The notes under the pieces: generated by a model
The model's database searches: none
Seen by the model: only the letters and a program-made list of their open reading frames with translations
Told to the model about the DNA's origin: nothing
Origin: Halobacillus karajensis
GTDB lineage: Bacteria > Bacillota > Bacilli > Bacillales > Halobacillaceae
DNA length: 64,000 nt
Direction of reading: 5' to 3'
Assembly (NCBI RefSeq): GCF_900108515.1
Contig: NZ_FNWW01000009.1
Location: forward strand, 42,959 to 106,958
Shown here: positions 8,329 through 16,854 of the stretch, piece by piece
Numbering within the stretch: the first letter of the stretch is position 1
How the letters are laid out: each line of letters starts with the position of its first letter
Made by a program: the position numbers and the translations under genes

Positions 8329-9087
8329 TTATCGGTGCCTATGTATGACATCTAGGCCACCTGTTACTTCATAAATGGTTCCAGTGATCATATCAGAATC
8401 CTCTTCACAAAGAAAGGCTATCATCCTTGAAATATCTTCACCTGTTCCTGGTCTTCCGATGGGAGTCTCTTTATCCTCCATTCCTCTGCTATCCTTTATA
8501 GAGGCTTCCTTCCAATCTCCTACAATGTTCCCCGGGCAGATCATATTTGAGGTGATTCCATATTCTGCTTCTTCATAAGCGACTGTTTTCGTAAGTGATA
8601 CAAGGCCCACTTTAGCTGCTGCGAAAGCCGAACGATAAATCCATCCTGATGCTGATTGCGCCCCCTGAAACCCATAATTAATAATTCTCCCAAAGTTCTG
8701 CTTTCTCATAAGCGGAACCGTGCGTTTAAGTAAATAGAAGACAGCATCAAGATTCCCACGAATCATCGTATCCCACTCATCTTCTGTGTAATCCATCAGT
8801 TTTTTTCGTTTAAAAATATAAGGTCCCGCATTGTTAATTAAGTAATCGACCCTTCCAAAACGTTCCACCGTTTCTTTAACAAGACGATCTAAATCTTCCA
8901 GCACTGTTACATCAGCCTGGATTAATTGAATCCTTTCATGATCGTTAGGAAACTCTTCAAGTAACGCAAAAGCCTTTTCCTTATCGTTCCTATACGTAAC
9001 AGTTACGGAATGATTGAGATTTAATAGCTGCTCTGTCACTTTCCTCCCCAATCCTTTTGTGCCTGCTGTAATGATCGCATGTCTCAT
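8329..9087 (-). CDS. ytkK: Short-chain dehydrogenase/reductase YtkK-like
   Basis: 252 residues with the SDR layout: NAGTKGLG-type cofactor loop (TAGTKGLGRKV, about 8-18), NNAGPY (about 85-90), and an active-site region where Y and K would be expected at about 155-160. Here the sequence reads GWIYRSAFAAAKVG, so the usual YxxxK is YRSAFAAAK: the spacing is longer than the classical four and the call of a normal catalytic Tyr/Lys pair is uncertain. The cofactor loop TAGTKGLG is a variant of TGxxxGxG. B. subtilis has ytkK near ytkL and moaB, supporting orthology. Substrate unknown. RBS GAGGAGG before the ATG. Confidence 0.75.
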   Translation of the reverse strand: MRHAIITAGTKGLGRKVTEQLLNLNHSVTVTYRNDKEKAFALLEEFPNDHERIQLIQADVTVLEDLDRLVKETVERFGRVDYLINNAGPYIFKRKKLMDYTEDEWDTMIRGNLDAVFYLLKRTVPLMRKQNFGRIINYGFQGAQSASGWIYRSAFAAAKVGLVSLTKTVAYEEAEYGITSNMICPGNIVGDWKEASIKDSRGMEDKETPIGRPGTGEDISRMIAFLCEEDSDMITGTIYEVTGGLDVIHRHR

Positions 9088-9390
9088 CTATCATCCTCCT
9101 CTTACGCCTTTACTTAGGTAATGATTTACTCCCCCTTACCCTTACACTAACCCCCTTATTTAGAGGGAGAGGTTGTTTGAATTTGGTAGAGTGGTCGTAT
9201 GATAGCTTTTCTAATCTTTGCAAAAGTCAGGCCTTATATTCCCATTTAATGATTCACGTATACTACAATAACTGTACTACAAATCATGAGCACGATTCAC
9301 TATTGATGCTTTACACATGTATGTATAGGCTAACTAGCCTTCTCGACAAATAAATTTTGTCCTCAATAGTCCATTTCTTTATAGTTCATT
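9088..9390. other. Gene-free spacer upstream of ytkK
   Basis: About 300 bases rich in A/T and C runs. No ORF with a ribosome site was seen. It presumably holds the ytkK promoter on minus. In B. subtilis argGH lies in this vicinity, and no trace of it is visible. Confidence 0.4.
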
Positions 9391-9421
9391 AAACCCAACA
9401 GAAAGTCTTCTGTTGGGCTTA
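9391..9421 (-). terminator. Terminator of the 36-aa basic protein gene
   Basis: On minus AGCCCAACAGAA pairs with TTCTGTTGGGTTT, directly after the stop of the small gene. Confidence 0.7.
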
Positions 9422-9425
9422 CGTA

Positions 9426-9536
9426 TTATCGCTTATCTTTATTTTTCACACCTGACTGGTAACTTTCGTTTATAGATGACATTAGTCGCTTTTCCATATC
9501 TTTTTCTTTCTCCAATGGATTCTTTGGTTTTTTCAT
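9426..9536 (-). CDS. 36-residue highly charged basic protein, unknown function
   Basis: A short ORF starting MKKPKNPLEKEKDMEKRL and ending KNKDKR. About a third of the residues are Lys/Arg. It has an excellent AAAGGAGGTG ribosome site seven to eight bases before the ATG and its own terminator, so it is very likely expressed although too short for routine gene calling. A longer in-frame ORF starting at 9614 exists, but the ribosome site sits inside it. It superficially resembles small basic proteins of the Fur-regulated FbpB type, but no family motif is clear and no good Fur box was found. Confidence 0.65.
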   Translation of the reverse strand: MKKPKNPLEKEKDMEKRLMSSINESYQSGVKNKDKR

Positions 9537-9653
9537 AAAAACACCTCCTTTTATAATATTCGCAAAATTATCGAAATTATGCATGTATAGAGAGTCTATG
9601 GGCGAAGAGGACATGATATAATAGAGATAACAAAAAGAGAGGGGGCATCAAGC

Positions 9654-10115
9654 ATGACTTTTGAGTACAAAGATATTGTAGTGGCTGTCGATGGGTCGGT
9701 AACGGCTGAAGTAGCATTTAATAAAGCGATCGATATCGCAAACCGGAACGATTCAAAGTTAATTTTAGCCCACGTAGTCGATACAAGAGCTTTTGCTACA
9801 GTGGAAGCATATGACCGGTCTTTAGCCATCCGTGCCGAACAATATGCAACAGAATTGTTAAATGACTACCAGGAAAAAGCAGAAAAAGCCGGGGTAAATC
9901 ATGTGGTTGTTGACGTAGAATATGGTTCTCCTAAGGTGAAGATTGCTAAAGATGTCGCTCCCAAATACAATGCTGATCTCATCATTTGTGGTGCCACAGG
10001 TTTAAGTGCCATGGAACGGTTCTTTATCGGTAGTGTATCCGAACACATCACACGGTATGCCTCCTGTGATGTGCTTGTTGTCAGACCGGATAATGCAACA
10101 GAGGGGCAAAAATAG
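9654..10115 (+). CDS. Universal stress protein UspA family
   Basis: 153 residues, one Usp domain. The DIVVAVDGSVTAEVAFNKA start and the ATP-binding motif GATGLSAMERFFIGSVSEHI (G-x2-G-x9-G-S) at about 111-130 place it in the nucleotide-binding UspA class. RBS AGAGGGGG before ATG and TATAAT at 9617-9622. Expected to be cytosolic and stress induced; no specific target can be named. Convergent with moaB. Confidence 0.92.
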   Translation: MTFEYKDIVVAVDGSVTAEVAFNKAIDIANRNDSKLILAHVVDTRAFATVEAYDRSLAIRAEQYATELLNDYQEKAEKAGVNHVVVDVEYGSPKVKIAKDVAPKYNADLIICGATGLSAMERFFIGSVSEHITRYASCDVLVVRPDNATEGQK

Positions 10116-10128
10116 AGCTAAAGTACCC

Positions 10129-10180
10129 TTCCCTGCTCCCCTTGACTTAGGAAGTGGAGAGAAGTTGCTGGAGCAGGGAA
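10129..10180. repeat. Inverted repeat in uspA 3' region
   Basis: TTCCCTGCTCC and GGAGCAGGGAA, 11 of 11 bases complementary, separated by 30 bases. There is no T run, so it is not a standard terminator. It may shape the uspA mRNA 3' end. Confidence 0.5.
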
Positions 10181-10231
10181 TACTGCCTCTTCACAAAGAA
10201 ATGCTCACGGAAGGCTATCCTTTACTTAATC

Positions 10232-10261
10232 AATAAAAAGCCCGGCCCCCGGGCTCTTTTA
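10232..10261. terminator. Bidirectional terminator between uspA and moaB
   Basis: AAAAAGCCCGG and CCGGGCTCTTTT form a GC-rich stem between the convergent genes, with T runs on both strands. Confidence 0.8.
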
Positions 10262-10771
10262 TTGATCTTTATACAATTCGCGGACAACATGCGGAAGTTC
10301 TGGAATAATTAATCGATCCATAGCAAGCTTAACAGCACCTGAAGATCCAGGAGTAGAAAAAACCGCTGTTTTCCCAGCCACTCCTGCAATAGCCCTCGAT
10401 AAAATAGCAGCAGATCCGATATCTTCCGTATAGCTTAACATACGGAAAATTTCCCCGAAACCAGGTATTTCTATATCAATCACGCTTTGAACAACATCTA
10501 TCGTTACATCCCTCTTCGCTATCCCTGTACCTCCGTTCAACAACACGGCATGCACGTCAGGAGAGTCAATTCCCTTTTGCAAATAGCCCCGGATGAGTTC
10601 TTCTTCATCTGCCACAATATGATATTCTACAACCTCATACCCTTCATTTTTTAGTTTCTCTATCATCAAACTCCCACTCTTATCTGTTTTTTTGGTACGT
10701 GTATCACTAACAGTAAGAATAAAACATGTGATAGGAAAGCTTGTATTTGCTTTATGTTCTTTCACGGACAT
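10259..10771 (-). CDS. moaB: Molybdopterin adenylyltransferase-type protein MoaB
   Basis: 170 residues. MoaB/MogA fold proteins bind molybdopterin and (MogA) adenylate it during molybdenum cofactor synthesis. Visible motifs are VSDTRT (about 22-27), LLNGGTGIAKRDVT (about 76-89) and the PGSSGAVKLAMD stretch near the C-terminus. Its ATG directly follows the stop of the EcsC-like gene, with GGGGAG as ribosome site inside that gene, so the two are translationally coupled. B. subtilis also has moaB next to ackA. Confidence 0.92.
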   Translation of the reverse strand: MSVKEHKANTSFPITCFILTVSDTRTKKTDKSGSLMIEKLKNEGYEVVEYHIVADEEELIRGYLQKGIDSPDVHAVLLNGGTGIAKRDVTIDVVQSVIDIEIPGFGEIFRMLSYTEDIGSAAILSRAIAGVAGKTAVFSTPGSSGAVKLAMDRLIIPELPHVVRELYKDQ

Positions 10772-11602
10772 TTATTGCTCCCCTTCCTGTTCCATGAGGT
10801 GGCGATACTGGTAGAATTTCATCGCAAACTCTGTTACTTGTTTCGTTAAATGGTAGTTAGAATATGCCCCTATTGCAATACTGATGAAAGGTAAGCCTTG
10901 GATGAGTTTTTTTCTGAACATCAGAATAAACAAAGACTTAAAACATTGTTTTACTGGTTGTTCCAGCCAGGCTTCATCCGTTAATTGGTCCTCCCCTGAA
11001 AAAATATAAGGGTGTTCCTTTCTTTTCACCTCGTCCATTAACTCATTCCACGCAGTTACTCTCAAACGTTTAGGCAATGTAGCCGCATGAAAAACTTTGA
11101 GGGAGATCATCATTTCATATGGATGGTTCATCTCATGACCAAACGTCAAACCAATTAATTGAATAGCACGGATGTTCATCAACATCATTAAAGGGTAATC
11201 AATTCCGAGGAACAGCCATCCCCCTGCCCCTGTCAAACCACCTTGAGCAAAAGAATAAAATCGACCGCGTGTCATTTGCTGCTCTGCTATGTAAGTTAAC
11301 TGCTCAACCGTCAATTCATTATTCATATCTTCAATCCGCTCAATACGGGTAGAAAAAATACGCCCAACTGTCAATATTCGTTCCCTTGCCTCATATTGGT
11401 ATGAAGTTCCTTGCAAGAAAGCATGAGTATGAAAAAACCAAGCATCAAGTTTTGAAAAAAAGGCTTTCCTTACATTCGGGTTTATGTTCCTAAAATGTTG
11501 CTGAACCCAATGATCATAAACCATTTCAAAATCATTGGGCTGATATTGTTTATATTGTTCCAACCAGTTGTTTAATTCAGTACGTATTCTTTGGTGTGAC
11601 AA
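10772..11602 (-). CDS. EcsC family protein, TTG start
   Basis: 276 residues of the EcsC family (named for the third gene of the B. subtilis ecs operon, no known activity). The helical core contains the glycine-rich QGGLTGAGGWLFLGIDYPLMM segment and LIGLTFGHEMNHPYE, both typical. The start is set at TTG 11600-11602, seven bases after GAGGAGG. Extending the ORF to 11704 would translate through the ackA terminator, so that longer form is rejected. It forms a two-gene unit with moaB. Confidence 0.8.
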   Translation of the reverse strand: MSHQRIRTELNNWLEQYKQYQPNDFEMVYDHWVQQHFRNINPNVRKAFFSKLDAWFFHTHAFLQGTSYQYEARERILTVGRIFSTRIERIEDMNNELTVEQLTYIAEQQMTRGRFYSFAQGGLTGAGGWLFLGIDYPLMMLMNIRAIQLIGLTFGHEMNHPYEMMISLKVFHAATLPKRLRVTAWNELMDEVKRKEHPYIFSGEDQLTDEAWLEQPVKQCFKSLFILMFRKKLIQGLPFISIAIGAYSNYHLTKQVTEFAMKFYQYRHLMEQEGEQ

Positions 11603-11654
11603 AGCGATCCCTCCTCGTCTTTGTTCCTTACCATTTATTGTAGACTTAAAGTTC

Positions 11655-11702
11655 AAAAAAAAGCAATCGCGCCTATCTTCATCAGGAGCGATTGCTTTTT
11701 TC
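11655..11702 (-). terminator. Terminator after ackA
   Basis: AAAAGCAATCGC pairs with GCGATTGCTTTTTTTT on minus, immediately after the ackA stop. Confidence 0.85.
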
Positions 11703-11703
11703 A

Positions 11704-12894
11704 TTAAAGTCCTTTCTCAACTGTGTCACGAGCAATCATGACTTCTTCGTTTGTAGGAATAACCATTACTTTCACAGGAGAATGTGGGTAATTAACAAAT
11801 GCGTCTTTTCCACGAACTTTGTTAAGAGCCGGGTCCCAATAGACACCCATAAACTCCAACCCTTTCAATACTCGTTCACGCATTGTAACACTATTTTCAC
11901 CTACACCAGCTGTAAAGATGATCCCGTCGATCCCGTGCATCCGTGCCGCGTAGGAACCAATATATTTGTGAATACGAGCAGCAAAGACCTCTAAAGCAAG
12001 CTCTGCGCGCTCATCTCCATTATCCGCACGTTTTTCAATATCACGTAAGTCACTTGAAAAACCAGATAATGCAAGCATCCCACTTTCTTTATTTAATACG
12101 TTCATGACTTCATTCGCTGTTTTACCCGTCTTCTCCATAATGAACGGAATCAAGGCTGGGTCGATGTTACCTGAACGTGTCCCCATTGTAACACCTGCTA
12201 ACGGTGTAAAGCCCATGGATGTATCAATCGATTTACCACCTTCGATCGCTGCAATACTAGCGCCGTTCCCAAGGTGGCAGGATAGAAGACGCAGTTCTTC
12301 CAAAGGACGCCCCAGCATCTCTGCCGCACGCTCAGAAACGTATTTATGAGAGGTACCGTGGAAACCGTACTTACGGATACCATATTCTTCATAATACTCG
12401 TAAGGCAAGCTGTAAAGATAAGATTGCTCAGGCATAGACTGGTGAAAAGCCGTGTCAAAAACAGCCACATGAGGGACATTTGGTAACACTTCACGGAAAG
12501 CATGGATTCCAGTCAAGTTTGCTGGATTATGCAATGGAGCTAAATCAGACACTTCTTCAATCTCTTTAATTACTTCATCTGTGATATACACAGATTCGCT
12601 GAAACGCTCCCCGCCATGGACCACACGGTGACCCACACCATTAATCTCATCAAGAGATTCGATGATTCCATTTTCAGTCAATTTATTAAGAAGCATTTTA
12701 ACAGCTTCTCCATGATCAGGAATATCTGTTACTGTTTCATTTTTTTCATCATTTACTTCAATTGTAAACACACTATCATTTAGGCCGATACGTTCAACCA
12801 GCCCTTTGGTTATTACTGTTTCTTCAGGCATGTCGATCAGTTGGAATTTCAGTGATGAACTACCTGCATTTATAGCAAGAATATTATGACTCAA
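11704..12894 (-). CDS. ackA: Acetate kinase
   Basis: 396 residues, the usual length. Converts acetyl phosphate and ADP to acetate and ATP in overflow metabolism. The family signatures are [16 protein letters not shown] at the start, HRVVHGGE (about 88-95), [13 protein letters not shown] (about 203) and [15 protein letters not shown] (about 235). Start codon is TTG at 12892-12894, about ten bases after AAGGGG. Upstream lies a sigma-A promoter and a cre box in the same geometry as the CcpA-activated B. subtilis ackA gene. Monocistronic by its terminator. Confidence 0.97.
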   Translation of the reverse strand: MSHNILAINAGSSSLKFQLIDMPEETVITKGLVERIGLNDSVFTIEVNDEKNETVTDIPDHGEAVKMLLNKLTENGIIESLDEINGVGHRVVHGGERFSESVYITDEVIKEIEEVSDLAPLHNPANLTGIHAFREVLPNVPHVAVFDTAFHQSMPEQSYLYSLPYEYYEEYGIRKYGFHGTSHKYVSERAAEMLGRPLEELRLLSCHLGNGASIAAIEGGKSIDTSMGFTPLAGVTMGTRSGNIDPALIPFIMEKTGKTANEVMNVLNKESGMLALSGFSSDLRDIEKRADNGDERAELALEVFAARIHKYIGSYAARMHGIDGIIFTAGVGENSVTMRERVLKGLEFMGVYWDPALNKVRGKDAFVNYPHSPVKVMVIPTNEEVMIARDTVEKGL

Positions 12895-12942
12895 TGTTGC
12901 TCATCCCCTTAAAATTTAGGTTCGTAATTTTCTACCATTACT

Positions 12943-12971
12943 ATTTAATCACCCGTCTTCACCGATTTCAA
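12943..12971 (-). promoter_or_regulatory. Sigma-A promoter of ackA
   Basis: TTGAAA (12966-12971), 17-base gap, TTAAAT (12943-12948) on minus, placing the transcription start near 12936. Confidence 0.65.
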
Positions 12972-12984
12972 GGTAGTTGGGAAA

Positions 12985-12998
12985 TGATAGCGTTTACT
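12985..12998. promoter_or_regulatory. cre (CcpA) operator upstream of ackA promoter
   Basis: TGATAGCGTTTACT matches the cre consensus TGWAARCGYTWNCW at 13 of 14 positions. Its centre is about 56 bases upstream of the predicted start of transcription, the position from which CcpA activates ackA in B. subtilis. Confidence 0.75.
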
Positions 12999-13017
12999 TG
13001 TTATATTCGTTATTTTC

Positions 13018-14010
13018 TCACAATTGCGTTCCTTGATAATCATCAAACCATTTATTCATTTGGGCAAGAATATCTGCCATCCCGTTCGGGTTTTTGAACG
13101 ATGGTAATTTGACCAGCAAAGCCTGTTTTGGTGCCTTTGTCTCGGGACCTTTTTTCTGTAATATTAAAATGCTTTTGCCATGTTTCTCATCTTTGAATAA
13201 AGAGTCAGACAATTGAAGCATGCCAACAATGTGGGCATGTTCGCGAAGAAAGGCGTTTAGCTCTTTTGATTGATCACTATCAAAAAGGAAGTTCGGCACA
13301 ATAAACATAAGGAAGCCGCCTTCTGTTGTGTAATTCAAACCTTGTTCAATGAACAGGTGGTGGGCATAGGATAACCCTTCTTTCGATTTCAAATCATATC
13401 GTTCTGCTTGAGCATCATCTGGATAATACCCTACTGGCAGATCACCTAACACAAAATCGACCGGTTCCATAAGGAAAGGGGCCAAACTGTCCTGATGGAA
13501 AAATTCAATTTCATTTTTTTGCAAGTTTGCATTAGCTACAGCTAGTTGGATTAAGGTAGGGTCAACTTCACTTGCATAAGCTCTCACTGGCATATCTAAT
13601 TGATTCATAACAGAAGTGATCAAATTCCCACTCCCCGCTGCCGGGTCAAACAATTTTAAATCCTCTTTACCTTCGTAAAGTTTTGATGCCAGATACCCCA
13701 TAAACATAGCTACAGAATCGGGAGTGATTAAATGCTGTTGCTGTGTTGCTCCCTTCATTCCCTTTAAAATAGCAAGCTGGACTGCTTTACGAATTTCTTC
13801 TTTTTCGAATTCTTCTTTTTTCATCTTCAAAAGTTCATTAGTGAGATAAGTTTGCAACGACTCTCCCATATCATCAAAAGGTTGACCATTGAATAAGACA
13901 TCCATAGTTTCAGCAATTGCCTCTAAATAGGTGATATTCAAATCTTCAGAAATAACGGTGGCCGTATCATCAACCCATTGAAATAGTTTTTCCACTTGTT
14001 CCTGCTTCAT
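13018..14010 (-). CDS. ytxK: Class I SAM-dependent N6-adenine-type methyltransferase YtxK
   Basis: 330 residues. An N-terminal helical part (about 1-90) precedes a methyltransferase domain with LFDPAAGSGNL (about 120-130) for SAM binding. Where DNA adenine methylases have NPPY, this family has GDLPVGYYP (about 192-200), so nucleic acid methylation cannot be assumed. Start ATG at 14008-14010, seven bases after AAGGAG; an ATG two codons earlier is too close to that site. B. subtilis ytxK also lies upstream of ackA. Substrate unknown. Confidence 0.88.
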   Translation of the reverse strand: MKQEQVEKLFQWVDDTATVISEDLNITYLEAIAETMDVLFNGQPFDDMGESLQTYLTNELLKMKKEEFEKEEIRKAVQLAILKGMKGATQQQHLITPDSVAMFMGYLASKLYEGKEDLKLFDPAAGSGNLITSVMNQLDMPVRAYASEVDPTLIQLAVANANLQKNEIEFFHQDSLAPFLMEPVDFVLGDLPVGYYPDDAQAERYDLKSKEGLSYAHHLFIEQGLNYTTEGGFLMFIVPNFLFDSDQSKELNAFLREHAHIVGMLQLSDSLFKDEKHGKSILILQKKGPETKAPKQALLVKLPSFKNPNGMADILAQMNKWFDDYQGTQL

Positions 14011-14038
14011 AATCATTCTCCTTCACTTAAATTCGTGG

Positions 14039-14114
14039 GCTCTCTATATTCCTTAAGAGAGCTCTTGTAAATCAAAAGAAATTGGCGCAGCTGTTTTTAC
14101 ACATGATGCGCCAA
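14039..14114. repeat. Two stem-loops upstream of ytxK
   Basis: ATTGGCGCA/TGCGCCAAT (14081-14114) is a perfect 9-bp stem, and GCTCTCT/AGAGAGC (14039-14062) forms a second one. On minus the first stem is followed by TTTCTTTT, so it could be an attenuator in the ytxK leader or a terminator of a lost upstream gene. B. subtilis has tpx, ytfJ and ytfI here; none is recognisable. Confidence 0.45.
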
Positions 14115-14275
14115 TACCAACTTTCCTTTTTGCGTTTTCGTCTACTCCCACCATATCGAAATCCACACCGCAATTCAACAATGATAAACTTTCACGATTT
14201 ATTTGAAAATTGTGTGCGGTTTCAAGAGTGAAATGATAAAATGACATCAAGCTTTACATAAGAGGAGGATCCTAG

Positions 14276-15079
14276 ATGAGCGATCAACGAAGAAACTTAT
14301 ACTTTTTTTATCAACAAACCGAAGAATTAAATGATAAATTGGAGTCGCTGTTCCAACTGGCAAGAGATAACGACTTTCAGGTCGTAGAAGATTCGAATAA
14401 GGCCAACATCATCATTGCAGTAGGAGGCGACGGCACATTCCTTCAAGCCGTGCGTAAAACAGGCTTCAGGCAGGACTGCTTGTATGTAGGAATTAGAGCT
14501 GGAAATGAAGCCGGACTATATTGCGATTTCGATATAGATAATCATGATGAGATGATCGATGCCATGAAAAATTCGGAAATTGAAGTTCGGCGATTCCCCC
14601 TGATTGAGACAACCATCAATAATGAGTCAACTTTTTCCTCCCTGAACGAGTGTAGTGTGCGTTCAACATTGATAAAATCGATTGTCGTTGATGTGTACAT
14701 CGATGATCTCCACTTTGAAACGTTTCGCGGGGACGGCTTAATCATTGCTACCCCAACAGGAAGTACAGCTTACAACAAATCCATCAATGGAGCCGTTGTT
14801 GATCCTAAACTTCCTTGCTTCCAAATTAGCGAACTTGCTTCCCTTAATAATAATCGTTACCGTACACTGGGTTCATCGTTCATTCTCAGTGGAGAGCGAA
14901 CATTGAAGCTTACCGTCCGTCAAGATGGAAACGATCACCCGATTATCGGTATGGACAACGAAGCATTCTCTATACGTAACATCCATGATGTAACCATTAA
15001 ACTTAGTGAGAATGTCATTAAGACAGTCAAACTTAAAAACAATACCTATTGGGATCGTGTTAAACGAACATTCCTTTAA
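14276..15079 (+). CDS. ppnK: NAD kinase (PpnK type)
   Basis: 267 residues. Phosphorylates NAD to NADP. The GGDGTFLQAV diphosphate-kinase motif (about 49-58), the LNECSVRS motif carrying the NE pair (about 123) and TPTGSTAYNKSINGAVV (about 161-177) are all present. Excellent AGAGGAGG ribosome site. This corresponds to the second B. subtilis NAD kinase (PpnKB/YtdI, preferring NAD), judged by its place between ytxK and ytcJ. Confidence 0.94.
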   Translation: MSDQRRNLYFFYQQTEELNDKLESLFQLARDNDFQVVEDSNKANIIIAVGGDGTFLQAVRKTGFRQDCLYVGIRAGNEAGLYCDFDIDNHDEMIDAMKNSEIEVRRFPLIETTINNESTFSSLNECSVRSTLIKSIVVDVYIDDLHFETFRGDGLIIATPTGSTAYNKSINGAVVDPKLPCFQISELASLNNNRYRTLGSSFILSGERTLKLTVRQDGNDHPIIGMDNEAFSIRNIHDVTIKLSENVIKTVKLKNNTYWDRVKRTFL

Positions 15080-15084
15080 TGGAA

Positions 15085-15121
15085 AACGAGGGGCTTCCAA
15101 ATAATTGGAGGCCCCTCGTTA
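15085..15121. terminator. Terminator between ppnK and ytcJ
   Basis: ACGAGGGGCTTCC and GGAGGCCCCTCGT form a long stem between the convergent genes. Confidence 0.75.
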
Positions 15122-15164
15122 GTTAATATCATTCAAATAAGGTAAGGATCTTTGTTCATTACTA

Positions 15165-16751
15165 TTACCTTTGATAAACAATTTCTTCATCAACCACTGT
15201 CATGGTTACAGTAGCGTCAGCAAGCTCGTGGGATTTGAGTGCAAAGAGATCCCGGTCCAATACCGTAAAATCTGCGAGATAGCCTTCCTCTATCATTCCT
15301 TGTTCCCTTTCTTTGTTGATCGCTTGAGCGCTTCCTTTCGTATAGAGAGAAATAGCCTCATAAACGGTCAATTTTTCCTCTGCTTGGTAAACCGCATGAT
15401 CATATGTGGCTCTTCGATCGACTGCTGCCCTGATTCCAAGCAAAGGATTTATTTCTTCAATGGGGGCATCGGAGCCGCCCGCACATTTGATACCTGCATC
15501 TAATAGTGTTTTCCAAGAATATGAATTTTTCAACCTTAAATTTCCTAGGCGTTCGATTACCCAAGGAAAATCAGAAGCAACGAAGGTCGGCTGAATATCC
15601 AGCACAATATTTAAACGTTGCAATTTATGAATAAGATCAGGACTTAATATTTGCGCATGAATAATCCGATCACGCTCTCCGTTTTTCAGTGGATTAGCCG
15701 CTATAGCATCAGCAACTGCTTCAACAGCCCCATCTCCGATAGCATGGACAGCTACCGGCATATCCCTTTTTCTCGCTTCCTTTACTAACGAATCAAGCCC
15801 CTCATCTGTATGAATAGCGACACCTTTATTTTCAGGGTCATCGGCATAGTCATCTTTCAACCACGCTGTTCTGCCTCCTAAGGCTCCATCAGAAAAAATT
15901 TTCAATGCACCCAATTCTACAAAATCAGTCCCTTGCTTGAACCCAAGTCCTTCTTGGTCTACTTGGTCGATCACTCCATGATGGACCAAAAGATGAGCCC
16001 TGAATTTTGTCTGTTTGCCATCGATCACATGAAGGAAAGCATCAAACGTTTTTCTAAAGCCCCCGTAATAATTCAAATCTTCACTATGACCACCAACAAG
16101 ACCATAGGAATGCATATCTTTTACTGCTAAATCAGCAGCTTTCCTTAAATATTCTGGTGTTACTTCCGGCATGGCTTGTTTGATGATTTCCTGGGCTTGG
16201 TCATGGAAGTACCCGACAGCCTCTCCCTGTTCATCTCTTACAATTACTCCGCCTTGAGGGTCTGGTGTGTCTTTGTTAACTCCGGCCATGTCCATTGCTT
16301 TTGAATTAGCAAGCAAGGCGTGACGACAGACCCTTGTGAGCATCATCGGATGATCAGCAGAAATTTCATCAAGCTCTTGCTTATGTATAATCCGTTTATC
16401 TTCCCACTGATTTTCATTCCAGCCATCACCGATAATCCACTCTCCAGCAGGCAGTTGCTCAGCATGCTGTTGCAATGCTTGTTTTACCTCTTCCGCTGAT
16501 TTCATAAAGGAAAGATCCAATCTCATGAGGCGTTCTCCATGACCAATGATATGCAGATGACTGTCAGTGAAACCTGGATACATAACTGAACCTTTCAGGT
16601 CACATTCTTCAGTAATATCCTCTTTATAAATTTTATAAAGTTGTTGTGTATCCCCAGTCGCTTTAACTTTTCCCTCGGAGGTTACAACCGCTTCTACCCA
16701 TTCTCCCTCATTTTTCATCGTATAAATTTTTCCACCGTACCAGAGTTTCAT
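15165..16751 (-). CDS. ytcJ: Amidohydrolase family 3 protein YtcJ
   Basis: 528 residues. The metal-dependent amidohydrolase signature YPGFTDSHLHIIGHG is at about 59-73, later metal ligands are in AVHAIGDGAVE (about 340) and HAQIL (about 365), and GSDAPIEEINPL (about 433) carries the catalytic Asp. The family hydrolyses exocyclic amidines or N-substituted formamides; the natural substrate is not known. Start at ATG 16749-16751 (MKLWYGGKIY), eight bases after AAGGAG. In B. subtilis ytcJ also neighbours ppnKB. Confidence 0.88.
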   Translation of the reverse strand: MKLWYGGKIYTMKNEGEWVEAVVTSEGKVKATGDTQQLYKIYKEDITEECDLKGSVMYPGFTDSHLHIIGHGERLMRLDLSFMKSAEEVKQALQQHAEQLPAGEWIIGDGWNENQWEDKRIIHKQELDEISADHPMMLTRVCRHALLANSKAMDMAGVNKDTPDPQGGVIVRDEQGEAVGYFHDQAQEIIKQAMPEVTPEYLRKAADLAVKDMHSYGLVGGHSEDLNYYGGFRKTFDAFLHVIDGKQTKFRAHLLVHHGVIDQVDQEGLGFKQGTDFVELGALKIFSDGALGGRTAWLKDDYADDPENKGVAIHTDEGLDSLVKEARKRDMPVAVHAIGDGAVEAVADAIAANPLKNGERDRIIHAQILSPDLIHKLQRLNIVLDIQPTFVASDFPWVIERLGNLRLKNSYSWKTLLDAGIKCAGGSDAPIEEINPLLGIRAAVDRRATYDHAVYQAEEKLTVYEAISLYTKGSAQAINKEREQGMIEEGYLADFTVLDRDLFALKSHELADATVTMTVVDEEIVYQR

Positions 16752-16820
16752 TTTCTCCACTCCTTCTCTCCTTTAATTCTATCTATATCCTATTTTACTT
16801 AAAAAAAGAAATATTGTCCT

Positions 16821-16852
16821 AAAAAACCCCAGCTTTTTATAGCTGGGGGGAA
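16821..16852 (-). terminator. Terminator after thiI
   Basis: CCCCAGCT pairs with AGCTGGGG; on minus it is followed by TTTTTTAGG. Confidence 0.85.
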
Positions 16853-16854
16853 TT

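Noticed and set aside
9540..9590. Fur box upstream of the 36-residue gene
   Set aside because: Only one half-site (CGATAAT) fits; the other half does not.
14053..14250. 65-codon minus frame upstream of ytxK
   Set aside because: No ribosome site, contains the stem-loops, and no similarity to YtfJ, Tpx or other expected genes.
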